Shown here: positions 35,529 to 44,807 of the stretch, one piece after another
Numbering within the stretch: position 1 is the stretch's first letter
Layout: every line of letters begins with the position of its first letter
NCBI RefSeq assembly: GCF_025998175.1
Contig: NZ_AP026695.1
Coordinates: 1,242,760-1,306,759 of the forward strand
Direction of reading: 5' to 3'
Length of the DNA stretch: 64,000 bases
DNA from: Nitrosopumilus zosterae
GTDB lineage: Archaea; Thermoproteota; Nitrososphaeria; Nitrososphaerales; Nitrosopumilaceae
Made by a program: the position numbers and the translations under genes
The notes under the pieces: model-generated
Database searches by the model: none
The model's input: only the letters and a program-made list of their open reading frames with translations
Told to the model about the DNA's origin: nothing

Positions 35529-37115
35529 TTATGATTCGCAGTTTATCAGCAGATCGGTTTGAGAATCTGCTGGAGAGTAACATCCATCAGAGTCATCTCC
35601 GCCATCCATCACATCAGATCCAGAATGGGAATAAAGAATATCATATCCTGAATCACCTCTTAATACATCATTTCCAGAATTGCCCATCATAGTATCATTT
35701 CCATTATTTCCATAGATTACATCATCACCGTCACCTCCAAAAATACAATCATCCCCATCATTGCCGTTAATAATATCAACACCGCTTAGTCCAAAGATCA
35801 GATCATCGGCGGATGTACCTTGAATAAAGTCATCACCATCAGTTCCTATTATCATGTTATAATCAGAGTAAACATGTCCGCAGGCATTAATGGTGATGGT
35901 CTGGTATGTTTCTGCAGTATTGCCAGCATTATCAAATGCAATCCACGTAACCTTACTTACACCCAGAGAAAATTCTTCAGGAGCATTATTCAAAATTGCT
36001 TTCACTCCACTTTCAGTATCAGCAGCTAATGCCTGACCAATATCTACAAAAGTCAACAATCCAGTTGCGTCTAGAATCATGTTGCTTGGTGCCATGATTG
36101 TAGGGTCAATTTTATCAGAAGAATAATCCTCGCTGATTTCAGGTTCGATTATTTCAATTGTTTCAGAAACTTCTGGTTCAACATAGAACGGAGTTTCAAG
36201 AGAGTAAATTTTGTGTCCTGCAGAATCTACAACAAGTAACTCGCCATTAATGCCCAATGCAATATCAGTTGGAGAACTAAACATTTGAGGATAGGGTCCG
36301 TTTTTGTCAAAAATATTAAGAGTCAAACCAATATCTTGTTTAAGATGTAAAATTCTGCCAGTATCTGAATTTATAACATAGATTGTTCCGTTAGGATCAA
36401 CTTCAATTCCTGAAGGTGAAAAAACATAATTCAATCCACGAAATTGAAATGACTTTATGAATGAACCGTCTGAATCAAATTTTTCGATTTTGCGATTTCC
36501 TTTATCAGTCACATATACGTCTCCTTGTTCATCAATATCAATTCCAATTGCAGTAAGAAATTGACCAGAACCCATTCCGCTTGTACCAAATGATAAGACA
36601 AATTCGCCGTCAGAAGTAAATTTTTGGATTCTTTGATTGCCGGTATCTACAACATAAACAAAGTTATCAGAATCAACTGCAATCCCATTTGGATATTTGA
36701 ATTCCCCGTCATGTATTCCTTTACTGCCCCATTGATCAGCAAACGTTCCATTAAGATAGAATTTTTGAATTTTATGCAAGTCATGGTCTGCAACAAAAAT
36801 AAAATCACTACTCACGGCAATTCCAGAAGGATAGTGAAATTCTCCAGGCAAGGTTCCACTTTGCCCCCAATGAGTAAGGTATTGGCCATCACTAGAGAAT
36901 TTTTGAATTCGCTTATTGCCCAAATCACTTATGTATGAATTTCCATCTGCATCAACTGCAATAAATTCAGGATACGAAAAATATCCAGGTTTTGATATTC
37001 CAAACTGACCCCATTCAGATATCAGATCATAATCTCCTAGGGCAAATGAAGATGGAACTGCACTAAACGCTAAGAATATTGAAAAAAACATGATAGGTAG
37101 GACAAACTTTGACAA
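35529..37115 (-). CDS. Secreted NHL-repeat protein with HYR-like domain and RTX calcium repeats
   Basis: 528 aa, signal peptide (cleavage near SFA-LG). Residues about 30-310 contain six NHL repeats such as GYFSYPEFIAVDADGNSYIS and GEFKYPNGIAVDSDNFVYVVD, predicted to form a beta-propeller. Residues about 335-410 resemble an HYR/Ig-like domain ending FDNAGNTAETYQTITI. Residues about 415-528 are RTX nonapeptides (GGDGDDVIYGNNGNDTM), which fold on calcium after export. Likely a cell-surface binding protein. Its stop lies close upstream of the pstS promoter. Confidence 0.85.
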   Translation of the reverse strand: MSKFVLPIMFFSIFLAFSAVPSSFALGDYDLISEWGQFGISKPGYFSYPEFIAVDADGNSYISDLGNKRIQKFSSDGQYLTHWGQSGTLPGEFHYPSGIAVSSDFIFVADHDLHKIQKFYLNGTFADQWGSKGIHDGEFKYPNGIAVDSDNFVYVVDTGNQRIQKFTSDGEFVLSFGTSGMGSGQFLTAIGIDIDEQGDVYVTDKGNRKIEKFDSDGSFIKSFQFRGLNYVFSPSGIEVDPNGTIYVINSDTGRILHLKQDIGLTLNIFDKNGPYPQMFSSPTDIALGINGELLVVDSAGHKIYSLETPFYVEPEVSETIEIIEPEISEDYSSDKIDPTIMAPSNMILDATGLLTFVDIGQALAADTESGVKAILNNAPEEFSLGVSKVTWIAFDNAGNTAETYQTITINACGHVYSDYNMIIGTDGDDFIQGTSADDLIFGLSGVDIINGNDGDDCIFGGDGDDVIYGNNGNDTMMGNSGNDVLRGDSGYDILYSHSGSDVMDGGDDSDGCYSPADSQTDLLINCES

Positions 37116-37186
37116 CAGTTACTTTTGCTAAAATTTGGCAAAGATCATCAGAGTTAACAATTATTCCATTTTTTGTCAACTTTGTG

Positions 37187-37972
37187 TCAGAATGGCTTGT
37201 TTACTTCACGCGTGAACACATAGCTTGCAAGACCTACCATTACAAGAACAAACACGGAGATGACTCCAAGGCTCAAAGCTATTGAGATCCCACCTTCAGA
37301 GATGCCTGTCATCAGCTCCCTGACCAGCAATACAGTGTAGGTAACAGGATTGAGTTTTGCTATCATTGCAAGCCAGTTGGGCAGTAATTCTAGTGGAAAT
37401 AATGCAGGGCTCAGCATGAATAAAGGCATGCCAAGAAAATTGATCACACCCCAAAAAGTTTCCTGAGATTTTGCAGTTGCGGCAACAATCACTGAGATTC
37501 CTGAAAAACCCAATGAAAACAAAATCACTATTGCCATGATAGGGGCAATCATTATTGGATTTGGAAAAGTAACACCTATTGCCAAAGCAATTCCCAGAAT
37601 TAAACTAGCTTGCATTGCTGCAATCAATGAAATTGCAGACATTTTTCCAAGTGCAATTGCAGAACGAGAGATTGGAGAAGTAAGAGCCTTATTCATAAAA
37701 CCATAACGTCTATCCCAAAGAGTATTAACACCACCAAAAATACTTGTAAAAATTGCAGTAAGAATAATGACGCCAGGTGCCATAAACTCAATGTATTCAC
37801 CTTCAAAACCGACTGACTGAATGAGGGGCTGAGTTCCTGAAAAAGTATTTCCAATAACAATTATCCAAATTGCGGGTTGAATCAAACGAATCAAAACGCC
37901 GCTTCTAGATTTTTTGTATCTTTTTAGTTCTCGCCAAAAAATCGTATAGGTATCATACATCAAAGTATTCAT
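37187..37972 (-). CDS. ABC-2 type exporter permease
   Basis: 261 aa with six predicted helices; the ABC-2 motif is around NPVTYTVLLVRELMTG. FGGVNTLWDRRYGFMNKALTSPISR is the classic DrrB-type segment. Works with the ATPase encoded upstream (4-base overlap). Substrate unknown; relatives export lipids, antibiotics or polysaccharides. Confidence 0.9.
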   Translation of the reverse strand: MNTLMYDTYTIFWRELKRYKKSRSGVLIRLIQPAIWIIVIGNTFSGTQPLIQSVGFEGEYIEFMAPGVIILTAIFTSIFGGVNTLWDRRYGFMNKALTSPISRSAIALGKMSAISLIAAMQASLILGIALAIGVTFPNPIMIAPIMAIVILFSLGFSGISVIVAATAKSQETFWGVINFLGMPLFMLSPALFPLELLPNWLAMIAKLNPVTYTVLLVRELMTGISEGGISIALSLGVISVFVLVMVGLASYVFTREVNKPF

Positions 37973-38988
37973 GCACGTAACCCCTTCATCTTGGCATGCT
38001 CTCGTTTTCGATTAAACTTTGAATCATCATCCCTTATTTCATGACCAGTATAGGAGAGAAAAACATCATCAAGTGTTGGTTGAGTCAGAGCAATTGAAGT
38101 AATTTTTATTTTTAGTGTGGATGAAATTTGGAAAATTTTTGGAATGACCTCCGTTCCATTTGATGCAAACAAAGTAAGCTTGGTGCCATCAACATTAATC
38201 TTGTTTACAAACTCTAGCTTTCTAAGTTCAGACAAGAATGAATCCTGACTTGCTCCATCCTCTAAAAGGATAGAAATTACTTCGTTACCCATTGCATTTT
38301 TCATGTTTTTGGGAGAATCAATTACCTGAATCTTACCACCGTCAATAATCCCAACTCTGTCGCAAAGTTGATCAGCCTCTTCCATGTAGTGAGTGGTAAG
38401 AAAGATAGTCATCTCAAATTCATCATGAATTTTTTTCAGATATTTCCAAATTTTTCTCCGTGTTTGGATATCCAGACCAACTGTAGGCTCGTCAAGAAAC
38501 AAGACTTTTGGCCTGTGCAAAAGACCGCCTGCAATATCAAGTCTTTTTCTCATTCCACCAGAGTAAGTAACTACAGAATCATGCTGTTTGTCAGAGAGCT
38601 CAATTAATTCTAGAACGGCATCAATTCTGACATTTATTTCATTTTTTGGAATATGGTTGAGTTTTGCCTGCAACAAAAGATTCTCTCGTCCTGTAAGGTA
38701 TTCATCAACGGTTGTTTCTTGTTGAACGTATCCAATATTCTCACGGACTTTTTTTGGATTTGCTGATACATCGAATCCAGAAATCAGAGCTTTGCCAGAG
38801 GTAGGTTTTAGCAATGTAGTTAGAATCATCATGGTGGTACTTTTTCCTGCACCGTTTGGCCCCAAGAATCCAAATATTTCTCCACTTTCAACTGAGAAAG
38901 AGACATCATTTACAGCTATTACATCTCCAAAGGATTTTGTCAGAGATTTTGTTTCAATAGAATGCAATGCTTTGATCGCATCATGCAA
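37969..38988 (-). CDS. ABC-2 exporter ATP-binding protein (DrrA type)
   Basis: 339 aa. Walker A GFLGPNGAGKSTTM, GYVQQETTVDEYLTGRENL, signature TYSGGMRKRLDIAGGLLHRP, Walker B VLFLDEPTVGLD, and TTHYMEEADQLCDRVGII. A roughly 100-residue C-terminal domain ends in TQPTLDDVFLSYTG, as in DrrA-like proteins. Partner of the permease at 37187. Confidence 0.93.
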   Translation of the reverse strand: MHDAIKALHSIETKSLTKSFGDVIAVNDVSFSVESGEIFGFLGPNGAGKSTTMMILTTLLKPTSGKALISGFDVSANPKKVRENIGYVQQETTVDEYLTGRENLLLQAKLNHIPKNEINVRIDAVLELIELSDKQHDSVVTYSGGMRKRLDIAGGLLHRPKVLFLDEPTVGLDIQTRRKIWKYLKKIHDEFEMTIFLTTHYMEEADQLCDRVGIIDGGKIQVIDSPKNMKNAMGNEVISILLEDGASQDSFLSELRKLEFVNKINVDGTKLTLFASNGTEVIPKIFQISSTLKIKITSIALTQPTLDDVFLSYTGHEIRDDDSKFNRKREHAKMKGLRA

Positions 38989-39056
38989 TTATAAATTGCT
39001 AAGTGTTGATTTGAGACCGCATAAAAAATTTAAAGAGTAGCCAGATGATTTGTTGT

Positions 39057-39155
39057 ATGATAGGATTATGCCAAAAATGCCACTCATCAAACGTAGAGAT
39101 AACAGTACAGGAAGGGATTCCTGTTTGTCAAGCATGTTCTAAAAAAGCGCACTAG
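39057..39155 (+). CDS. 32-aa zinc-ribbon peptide
   Basis: Two CxxC knuckles in 32 residues: LCQKCHSS and VCQACSKKAH, separated by a short beta-like segment. It is divergent from the ABC exporter genes. Short but motif-complete, so probably real. Confidence 0.6.
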   Translation: MIGLCQKCHSSNVEITVQEGIPVCQACSKKAH

Positions 39156-39181
39156 AGTGGTTTTAAAAAAGAAAAAAGAAA

Positions 39182-39634
39182 TTATTCAGTTTTTTTGAAT
39201 TCTTCTTTACTCATTCTCAGAATGATTTTTTCTCCGATTCCCCAAATTTCAGATTTGGACAATATTTTAGAATGCATCAAACCATCAGTAACTTCAATTG
39301 ATTCAAGTTCGCTGGTTTCAGGATTTCTGTGTAGCCGTTTGACTTTGCCAATTTTATGGCCATCAATGTCAACCACTGAAACTCCGGTTCTCACAGGAGG
39401 TCTGCTAAGAAGCAGAGTTTCCTCAGAAAATTTGTCAATGAAATCCTCGGAAAGAAAATAATCCTTGTTGAATCCCTGATGGATTGTCACTCCGGATACG
39501 GTAAGTGTATCAGGATGAATGTGGATGTGTTTGACTTTACCATATCGAATTCCCTCGCGGTCTATCACTTTTTTTCCAGTAAACGAATCGGCAGTTGCAA
39601 TGTTTGTAGGCATTCCTTCTAGTTTTACGGACAT
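39182..39634 (-). CDS. Two PRC-barrel-like domains
   Basis: 150 aa with two similar halves: FTGKKVIDREGIRYGKVKHIHIHPDT and VSVVDIDGHKIGKVKRLHRNPET. The 'G..V.D.....G.V..I.....' pattern is the PRC barrel, found in RimM, photosynthetic reaction-centre H subunits and many archaeal small proteins. It probably binds RNA or protein; no partner is implied by neighbours. Confidence 0.7.
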   Translation of the reverse strand: MSVKLEGMPTNIATADSFTGKKVIDREGIRYGKVKHIHIHPDTLTVSGVTIHQGFNKDYFLSEDFIDKFSEETLLLSRPPVRTGVSVVDIDGHKIGKVKRLHRNPETSELESIEVTDGLMHSKILSKSEIWGIGEKIILRMSKEEFKKTE

Positions 39635-39721
39635 AAAATGATATCAGCAGATTTGCTTATCATACCAGATATCAGAAATTTCTATCAATGAGGTTAAATT
39701 ACTTGACAGAAAAAAACACGC

Positions 39722-40045
39722 ATGGAAATTAAGGAAGAGTTATTCAAGCCAATCCTAATCACAAAGGGGAGAAATACAGGTAATCCACATTCAGTCATGC
39801 TTCTGGCAGTCAACTTTAATGGCAAAATTTACTTTTCCAGACATAGACCGGATGGAGATTGGTTCAAAAACGCCATAGCAAATCCGCAGGTCAAAATAAA
39901 ATACAAGGACAGGGTTTTTTCTGGACATGCAAAGTTAATCACCGACGAAGAATTCAGTAAGAAAATTTCAGAATTAAAATACCCAGGCGAAAAAAGGGCA
40001 AAAGAGAAAAGAGTGACGATAGAAATCACATTGGATTCTGCATGA
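39722..40045 (+). CDS. F420/FMN-dependent nitroreductase-like (DUF385) split-barrel protein
   Basis: 107 aa. LITKGRNTGNPHSVMLLAVNFNGKIYFSRHRPDGDWFKNAIANPQVKIKY follows the deazaflavin-dependent oxidoreductase pattern 'tTtGRkSGkpr...l.....g..y.v.s..g....p.Wy.Nl.anP.v'. Ammonia-oxidising archaea make F420, which suits this cofactor. Shorter than typical (about 130-150 aa). Converges with the HTH membrane gene, overlapping by 20 bases. Confidence 0.75.
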   Translation: MEIKEELFKPILITKGRNTGNPHSVMLLAVNFNGKIYFSRHRPDGDWFKNAIANPQVKIKYKDRVFSGHAKLITDEEFSKKISELKYPGEKRAKEKRVTIEITLDSA

Positions 40046-40817
40046 ACTGTTTTGATTTTTTCAAGTATTTGTACAAATAGTATACGGTCAACCCGCCAAG
40101 AACTACGGTCATTATGACAAACGGTAAAAACAGATCATATGAAGAAACAACGCCAGAATCAATCACAGTTTCTGCAATGTCCAGATTTTCTTCGGCAAAA
40201 TCCTGAGGCTCGACGCTTTTTGCAAATTCCATCACGGGTTCTGATTCTGCAGTCATGGGGGCAGGCGCTGAAACAGATTCGGAAGATTCATCCACTCTAA
40301 ATGACGCAGTATTTTTAGCAGAAAATTCTGCAGTTTTTTTGCTTGAAATTTCATTCATAGGAATTTGTTTTGTCTGTAACTGGAACAATGAAAGCAACCC
40401 TGACAGTCCAGTTGCAATTCCAAATCCCACAACTTTGTAAATATGCCTAAAGGAGCGAACAAGCAATTTGCTTTCTTTGGTTTTTTCTGAAAGTGTAGGA
40501 GGGACAATAACAATGCTGAATTTTGTTGCAGAGTAAATTTTCATGTCTTGTGACTTTGAGTTTTTTTCAATCTTTGAAATTTTGACTACACCTAAATCCT
40601 GAAGTTTGTTTAGGTGATACTTTACTAGTTGAAGAGAAATCTGAGTTTTTTGGGCAATCTGGTTTGCAGTTAATTCGTCGTTGAAGAGCAGTTGGAGTAT
40701 TTCACGGCTAGAATCGTTGGTAAATAACTCTCCGAATAACTTTATTTTTTTGTCATCTGTTGCAAGAATTTTGATTTTTTCTGTAAAGCCATCATCAGCA
40801 GTTTCATCGGAAGACAT
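40026..40817 (-). CDS. Membrane-anchored winged-helix regulator
   Basis: 263 aa. Residues about 30-105 are an ArsR-type winged helix (SREILQLLFNDELTANQIAQKTQISLQLVKYHLNKL). Transmembrane helices are predicted near 129-147 and 231-250, enclosing an extracytoplasmic loop rich in Ser/Glu/Pro. This is a one-component sensor design with DNA binding inside and a loop outside. It diverges from the secreted beta-propeller gene 143 bases away, its most likely target. Confidence 0.8.
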   Translation of the reverse strand: MSSDETADDGFTEKIKILATDDKKIKLFGELFTNDSSREILQLLFNDELTANQIAQKTQISLQLVKYHLNKLQDLGVVKISKIEKNSKSQDMKIYSATKFSIVIVPPTLSEKTKESKLLVRSFRHIYKVVGFGIATGLSGLLSLFQLQTKQIPMNEISSKKTAEFSAKNTASFRVDESSESVSAPAPMTAESEPVMEFAKSVEPQDFAEENLDIAETVIDSGVVSSYDLFLPFVIMTVVLGGLTVYYLYKYLKKSKQFMQNPM

Positions 40818-40960
40818 CAGAAGGAATACTGTAAATCCAGCATATGTAAGTTGTTTGGTAAAATTGAAATTTCACTAAACCTTTTATCCCAAACTACAAA
40901 ATAATAGCAATCACTAAAAGGCAGTTCTCAAAAAAAGAGTCTGGAAAGAGTGAAGGAAAA

Positions 40961-43177
40961 ATGAATTCAAAAATAACAATCCCAATAGCAATCGTCATTT
41001 CGGTCATAGTCACAGCAGGTATTACGTATTCAATAGATTTTGAACAGCCCCAAATATCCCAAGTCTCAGATCCTGAAATAGTCTATGTCGAGAAATCAGA
41101 CTATTTTGAAGGATCACAAAATATCAAAAAGATTTCATCACAAGAAGATCTAAAAAAAATTCTTGAGGAATCTGCTGTTTTCGGAGGAGGATTTTTTGAC
41201 AACAGAATATTTTCCACAAGAGCAATGGTAGACGATGCAGTAATGATGGAATCAGACGGGTTTACAGGTGCACCACCACCGGCACCATCAATGCCTACAG
41301 AAGCCGTAACAAAATCAGAATCTGGAGGCGCAGACTATTCCACTACAAATGTTCAAGTTGAAAATGTAGATGAGCCAGACTATCTAAAAAATGATTCAAA
41401 ATATGTATACATTGTATCTCAAAACACTCTGACTATTATTGATGCATATCCAGCAGAATCTGCGAAGATAATTCTCAAAATCGCACTAGACATCGAGTCT
41501 CAATATATTCAAAACATGTTTCTAAATGGAGAAAGGCTAGTAATATTTTACAACGGGCAAAGCGATGACGAGATAATTCCACTTTATGACTTTGTGCCAA
41601 GACGTTCGTACAGTCAAGTTACACATGCATTAATTGTGGATGTTTCAGATAAAGAGAATCCAACTATTCTCAAAGACTATTCCATTGATGGGTATTTTAC
41701 TGATGCAAGAATGATCGGAGACTATGCATACTTTGTAACAAATAGCAACATAGATCATCAATATCCAAGACTGCCCGTAATTTTGGAAAGATCTGTTCCA
41801 ATTTTGACACCTGAGGCATTTTACTTTGATAACGTAGAACAGTTTTCAAACTTTAACACATTAACTGCAATAGACATATTTGGAGACACGATTAATTCAG
41901 AAACATTCCTTATGGGATATTCTGGTTCCATCTATGTTTCTGAGGAGAATTTTTACTTGACTTATCAGCAAAACATGCCATACGGATTTTATGAGGACTC
42001 GGCTAGAGACAGATTCTTTGATGTCATAGTACCGTTATTGCCAAACTACATTCAGGAAAAAATCAGACAAATCCAAGATGATTCCACAATTAGCGCATCA
42101 ACTAAATGGCTAAAAATTTCAGAAGTGATGCAAAATTCATACAATGAAATGGATAAAAATGACAAAGAAAAGTTATTTGAGAAAATAAAAGAGGCCTTGA
42201 TCAAATACGACAAAAAAATTCAAGAGGAAGCAAACAAGACAATAATTCACAAGATTTCAATTGACGAGGATAAAATAGAATATGTTGCAAAAGGCACAGT
42301 CCCTGGCAGATTACTAAACCAGTTTTCCATGGATGAAAGCGGAGACAGATTCAGAGTTGCAACCACATTAGAACACTATTCTCAATATCAAGGAACAGTT
42401 CGCTCAAATTCAGTCTATATCTTAGATGGTAATCTAAACATCGTTGGAGGACTAGACAATATTGCGCCTGACGAGAGTATTTTCTCAGCCAGATTTATGG
42501 GCGATAGATTATACCTGGTAACATTCCAACAAATCGATCCCTTCTTTGTGATTGATTTGTCATCAGACAAGCCAAAGATTTTAGGGGAATTGAAGATTCC
42601 AGGATTTTCAAACTATTTGCACCCATACGATAATGAACACATTATTGGAGTAGGTAGAGACACCAAAGAAATTGAAAATGGCAGAGTCCAGCAGTTAGGA
42701 ATCAAAATTGCGTTATTCAACGTAGCAGATGTGAAGAACCCAAGGGTCGTAGATGACATAGTCATTGGGGACAGCTCCACATATTCTGAAGCATTAAACA
42801 ATCACAAAGCATTCTTTTTTGATAAAAAAAGAGGCATCCTTTCACTTCCAATTACTAGTGATGTGAAAAGTTTAGACGAAGTTTCTAGTGCAAAGATGAT
42901 AGCACCAGAATATAATCGCTGGAGTGGATTCTATGTATTTGATTTAGATAAAATAGACGGACTCAACATCATGGGAACAATAGCTCATTCATCAGAAGAC
43001 TCGAGATATTACGGGATGGGAAACGCCAGAACATTCTACATTGATGACGTATTGTATACAGCATCAGAAGGATACCTAAAGATGAACAACTTTGAGGATC
43101 TAAAAGAAATCAATTCGATAAAATTTGAAAACACTGGAAAGTTCATAGAATACCTCAAAGAGGACTTGGTTCGATAA
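40961..43177 (+). CDS. Secreted/anchored beta-propeller protein (COG4880 type)
   Basis: 738 aa. One N-terminal signal anchor (IPIAIVISVIVTAGITYSI). TNVQVENVDEPDYLKNDSKYVYIVS is the diagnostic opening of the 'beta-propeller domain' family (COG4880), followed by repeated blade motifs such as RLVIFYNGQ, ARMIGDYAYFVT, SARFMGDRLYLVTF and FYIDDVLYTASEGYLKM. A helical insertion of about 90 residues (360-440) interrupts the propeller. Faces the cell exterior; function unknown. Divergent from the HTH sensor. Confidence 0.85.
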   Translation: MNSKITIPIAIVISVIVTAGITYSIDFEQPQISQVSDPEIVYVEKSDYFEGSQNIKKISSQEDLKKILEESAVFGGGFFDNRIFSTRAMVDDAVMMESDGFTGAPPPAPSMPTEAVTKSESGGADYSTTNVQVENVDEPDYLKNDSKYVYIVSQNTLTIIDAYPAESAKIILKIALDIESQYIQNMFLNGERLVIFYNGQSDDEIIPLYDFVPRRSYSQVTHALIVDVSDKENPTILKDYSIDGYFTDARMIGDYAYFVTNSNIDHQYPRLPVILERSVPILTPEAFYFDNVEQFSNFNTLTAIDIFGDTINSETFLMGYSGSIYVSEENFYLTYQQNMPYGFYEDSARDRFFDVIVPLLPNYIQEKIRQIQDDSTISASTKWLKISEVMQNSYNEMDKNDKEKLFEKIKEALIKYDKKIQEEANKTIIHKISIDEDKIEYVAKGTVPGRLLNQFSMDESGDRFRVATTLEHYSQYQGTVRSNSVYILDGNLNIVGGLDNIAPDESIFSARFMGDRLYLVTFQQIDPFFVIDLSSDKPKILGELKIPGFSNYLHPYDNEHIIGVGRDTKEIENGRVQQLGIKIALFNVADVKNPRVVDDIVIGDSSTYSEALNNHKAFFFDKKRGILSLPITSDVKSLDEVSSAKMIAPEYNRWSGFYVFDLDKIDGLNIMGTIAHSSEDSRYYGMGNARTFYIDDVLYTASEGYLKMNNFEDLKEINSIKFENTGKFIEYLKEDLVR

Positions 43178-43178
43178 A

Positions 43179-43823
43179 CTACACCAGATGAACTATAGTT
43201 GAAACACCGCGTCTGTCAAATTCAACATCGTTTTCAACCTCACTAATTGTCACAGTAAATGAAATAACATCACGCGGTTTTGCATTTTCTGCATGAAGTT
43301 TCAGATGTATATCCATCATTTCAAACTCTTGTGTTGGCAAATCATTCTCATCAATGTATGCATCACAGGTGGACTCTACTCTAAATCGATCATCTTTAAA
43401 ATGAAAACCCAATTTCATTTTCCTTCCATCTCTTCCATGCCCCTTTACATTTACGTCAACAATACCAGGACGTGTTTCGGTGTAACCAGATTTATGATTA
43501 ACAAAGACTCCTATTTCAAGAGGCTTGCCTGCGGTGGATTCTGCCATCTTTTGTATGCCATCATTCATCACCACATCGATTGCCTTGATTGATTGAGCAA
43601 CCTTTGCTATCCATTCATTAGTCCTAGTAATGGTTGCACGAATACCGGCTCGCCTTCTCTTGTCTTCATCTTCGGGTAGTTTGTAATAGTCTACCCACGC
43701 TTCATAGTCATGGGATATATCCTCAATGAAATCAATGCATGTTCTTCTATATTCATCAACATTGTCGGTTCTCTCTGATGCGTCATCGCTACACATTCCA
43801 TCAAAATCCATCGGCATGGCCAT
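43179..43823 (-). CDS. Hypothetical acidic protein
   Basis: About 214 aa. I prefer ATG 43823 (MAMPMDFDGM) over 43856, which would add a hydrophobic run with no upstream promoter space. Helical N-terminal half (WVDYYKLPEDEDKRRRAGIRATITRTNEWIAKVAQSI), beta-rich C-terminal half (IVDVNVKGHGRDGRKMKLGFHF). Two Cys in the N-terminus. Not recognised. Converges with the propeller gene. Confidence 0.6.
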   Translation of the reverse strand: MAMPMDFDGMCSDDASERTDNVDEYRRTCIDFIEDISHDYEAWVDYYKLPEDEDKRRRAGIRATITRTNEWIAKVAQSIKAIDVVMNDGIQKMAESTAGKPLEIGVFVNHKSGYTETRPGIVDVNVKGHGRDGRKMKLGFHFKDDRFRVESTCDAYIDENDLPTQEFEMMDIHLKLHAENAKPRDVISFTVTISEVENDVEFDRRGVSTIVHLV

Positions 43824-43904
43824 AAATAGAATTAATCCAAGTTCTAAAAAAACCAATCTTAAGATAAATTAATGATTATAATAGGAATTTTGTTTAAGAA
43901 AATA

Positions 43905-44381
43905 ATGATATTTTCTGAAATAGTTACCGATCTTCAAAATCAATTAAAAAAAGACCTGGCACAAATTAGATTTCTGCTAAAGAAAAACCCCGCATTAGGA
44001 TATGCAAGAATCGTGGAAATTGGAAAAGAGGTTGGGAAAAAATACAACATCAAGTTAATCGTGAATTTTCCAAAAAAAGGAATGATTGATGAATTTGATA
44101 TGTATGGCAAAAGAGACTTGAGTCTAATTGTAGATTATGACCTAAAGAGATTTCCAATAGATAGAGAAATAATTAAACAAAAAGCAAAAGAGATTCTAGG
44201 GGATGTTCAAACAGAAGATGCATACATGTATGAAAATAAAGAAGGGGTAAGAGTATTCACAGATAATTGGAAGATAGACATCCTACCTCATTCAGTACAC
44301 ATCTGGACTGAATTTAATGAAAATGTTACAGCGTTTTGTAATTGGCTAATGGAGAACGCTTACAAGATGAAAAACAAGTAA
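43905..44381 (+). CDS. Hypothetical 158-aa protein
   Basis: The frame opens at 43872 (MIIIGILFKKI), but ATG 43905 (MIFSEIVTDLQNQL) is a more natural soluble start. An N-terminal helix pair is followed by alpha/beta sequence with DEFDMYGKRDLSLIVDYDLKRFP and a W-rich end (SVHIWTEFNENVTAFCNWLMEN). No family recognised. Confidence 0.6.
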   Translation: MIFSEIVTDLQNQLKKDLAQIRFLLKKNPALGYARIVEIGKEVGKKYNIKLIVNFPKKGMIDEFDMYGKRDLSLIVDYDLKRFPIDREIIKQKAKEILGDVQTEDAYMYENKEGVRVFTDNWKIDILPHSVHIWTEFNENVTAFCNWLMENAYKMKNK

Positions 44382-44392
44382 AACTTTGCAAA

Positions 44393-44752
44393 TCAGAGAC
44401 TTTCTAGTTCTTCAAGCAAATCTTGTGCTTCAGAATTTTCTGGTTGTAATTTTAAAATACGCTTGCAACAATCAATTGCCTCATCTTTTTGCTCCAATGC
44501 CAAGTGGACGTTTGTTTTCAGAGTAAGATTTTCTACATCGGTATTGTCAAGTTCAAATGCTTTGTCAAAATAAGGTAACGCTTTTTTTGCATCATCTACA
44601 ATTAGATAGACACTTCCCATAATGAACATAAAATCATGATCATCCGAAAATTCTGATTCCAAGCTTTTTCCAAGTTTTATTGCATCACTATATTCGCCAT
44701 CTTTTAGTAATTTTTTTAGACGGCGTTTTGGATGTTTGAAAAGCCCTACCAT
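44393..44752 (-). CDS. Tetratricopeptide repeat protein
   Basis: 119 aa, basic N-terminus (KHPKRRLKKLL), then three TPR units: GEYSDAIKLGKSLESEF, HDFMFIMGSVYLIVDDAKKALPYFDKAFELD and LTLKTNVHLALEQKDEAIDCCKRILKLQP. A protein-interaction scaffold; partner unknown. Confidence 0.85.
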   Translation of the reverse strand: MVGLFKHPKRRLKKLLKDGEYSDAIKLGKSLESEFSDDHDFMFIMGSVYLIVDDAKKALPYFDKAFELDNTDVENLTLKTNVHLALEQKDEAIDCCKRILKLQPENSEAQDLLEELESL

Positions 44753-44807
44753 GTCGATATGTTATTTTAGGATTTTCGTAATTTGAATGTAGGACATTAG
44801 ATAGTGT

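Noticed and set aside
35237-35692. 151-aa plus-strand ORF across the pstS start
   Set aside because: It spans the pstS promoter and RTX gene end antisense; no homology visible.
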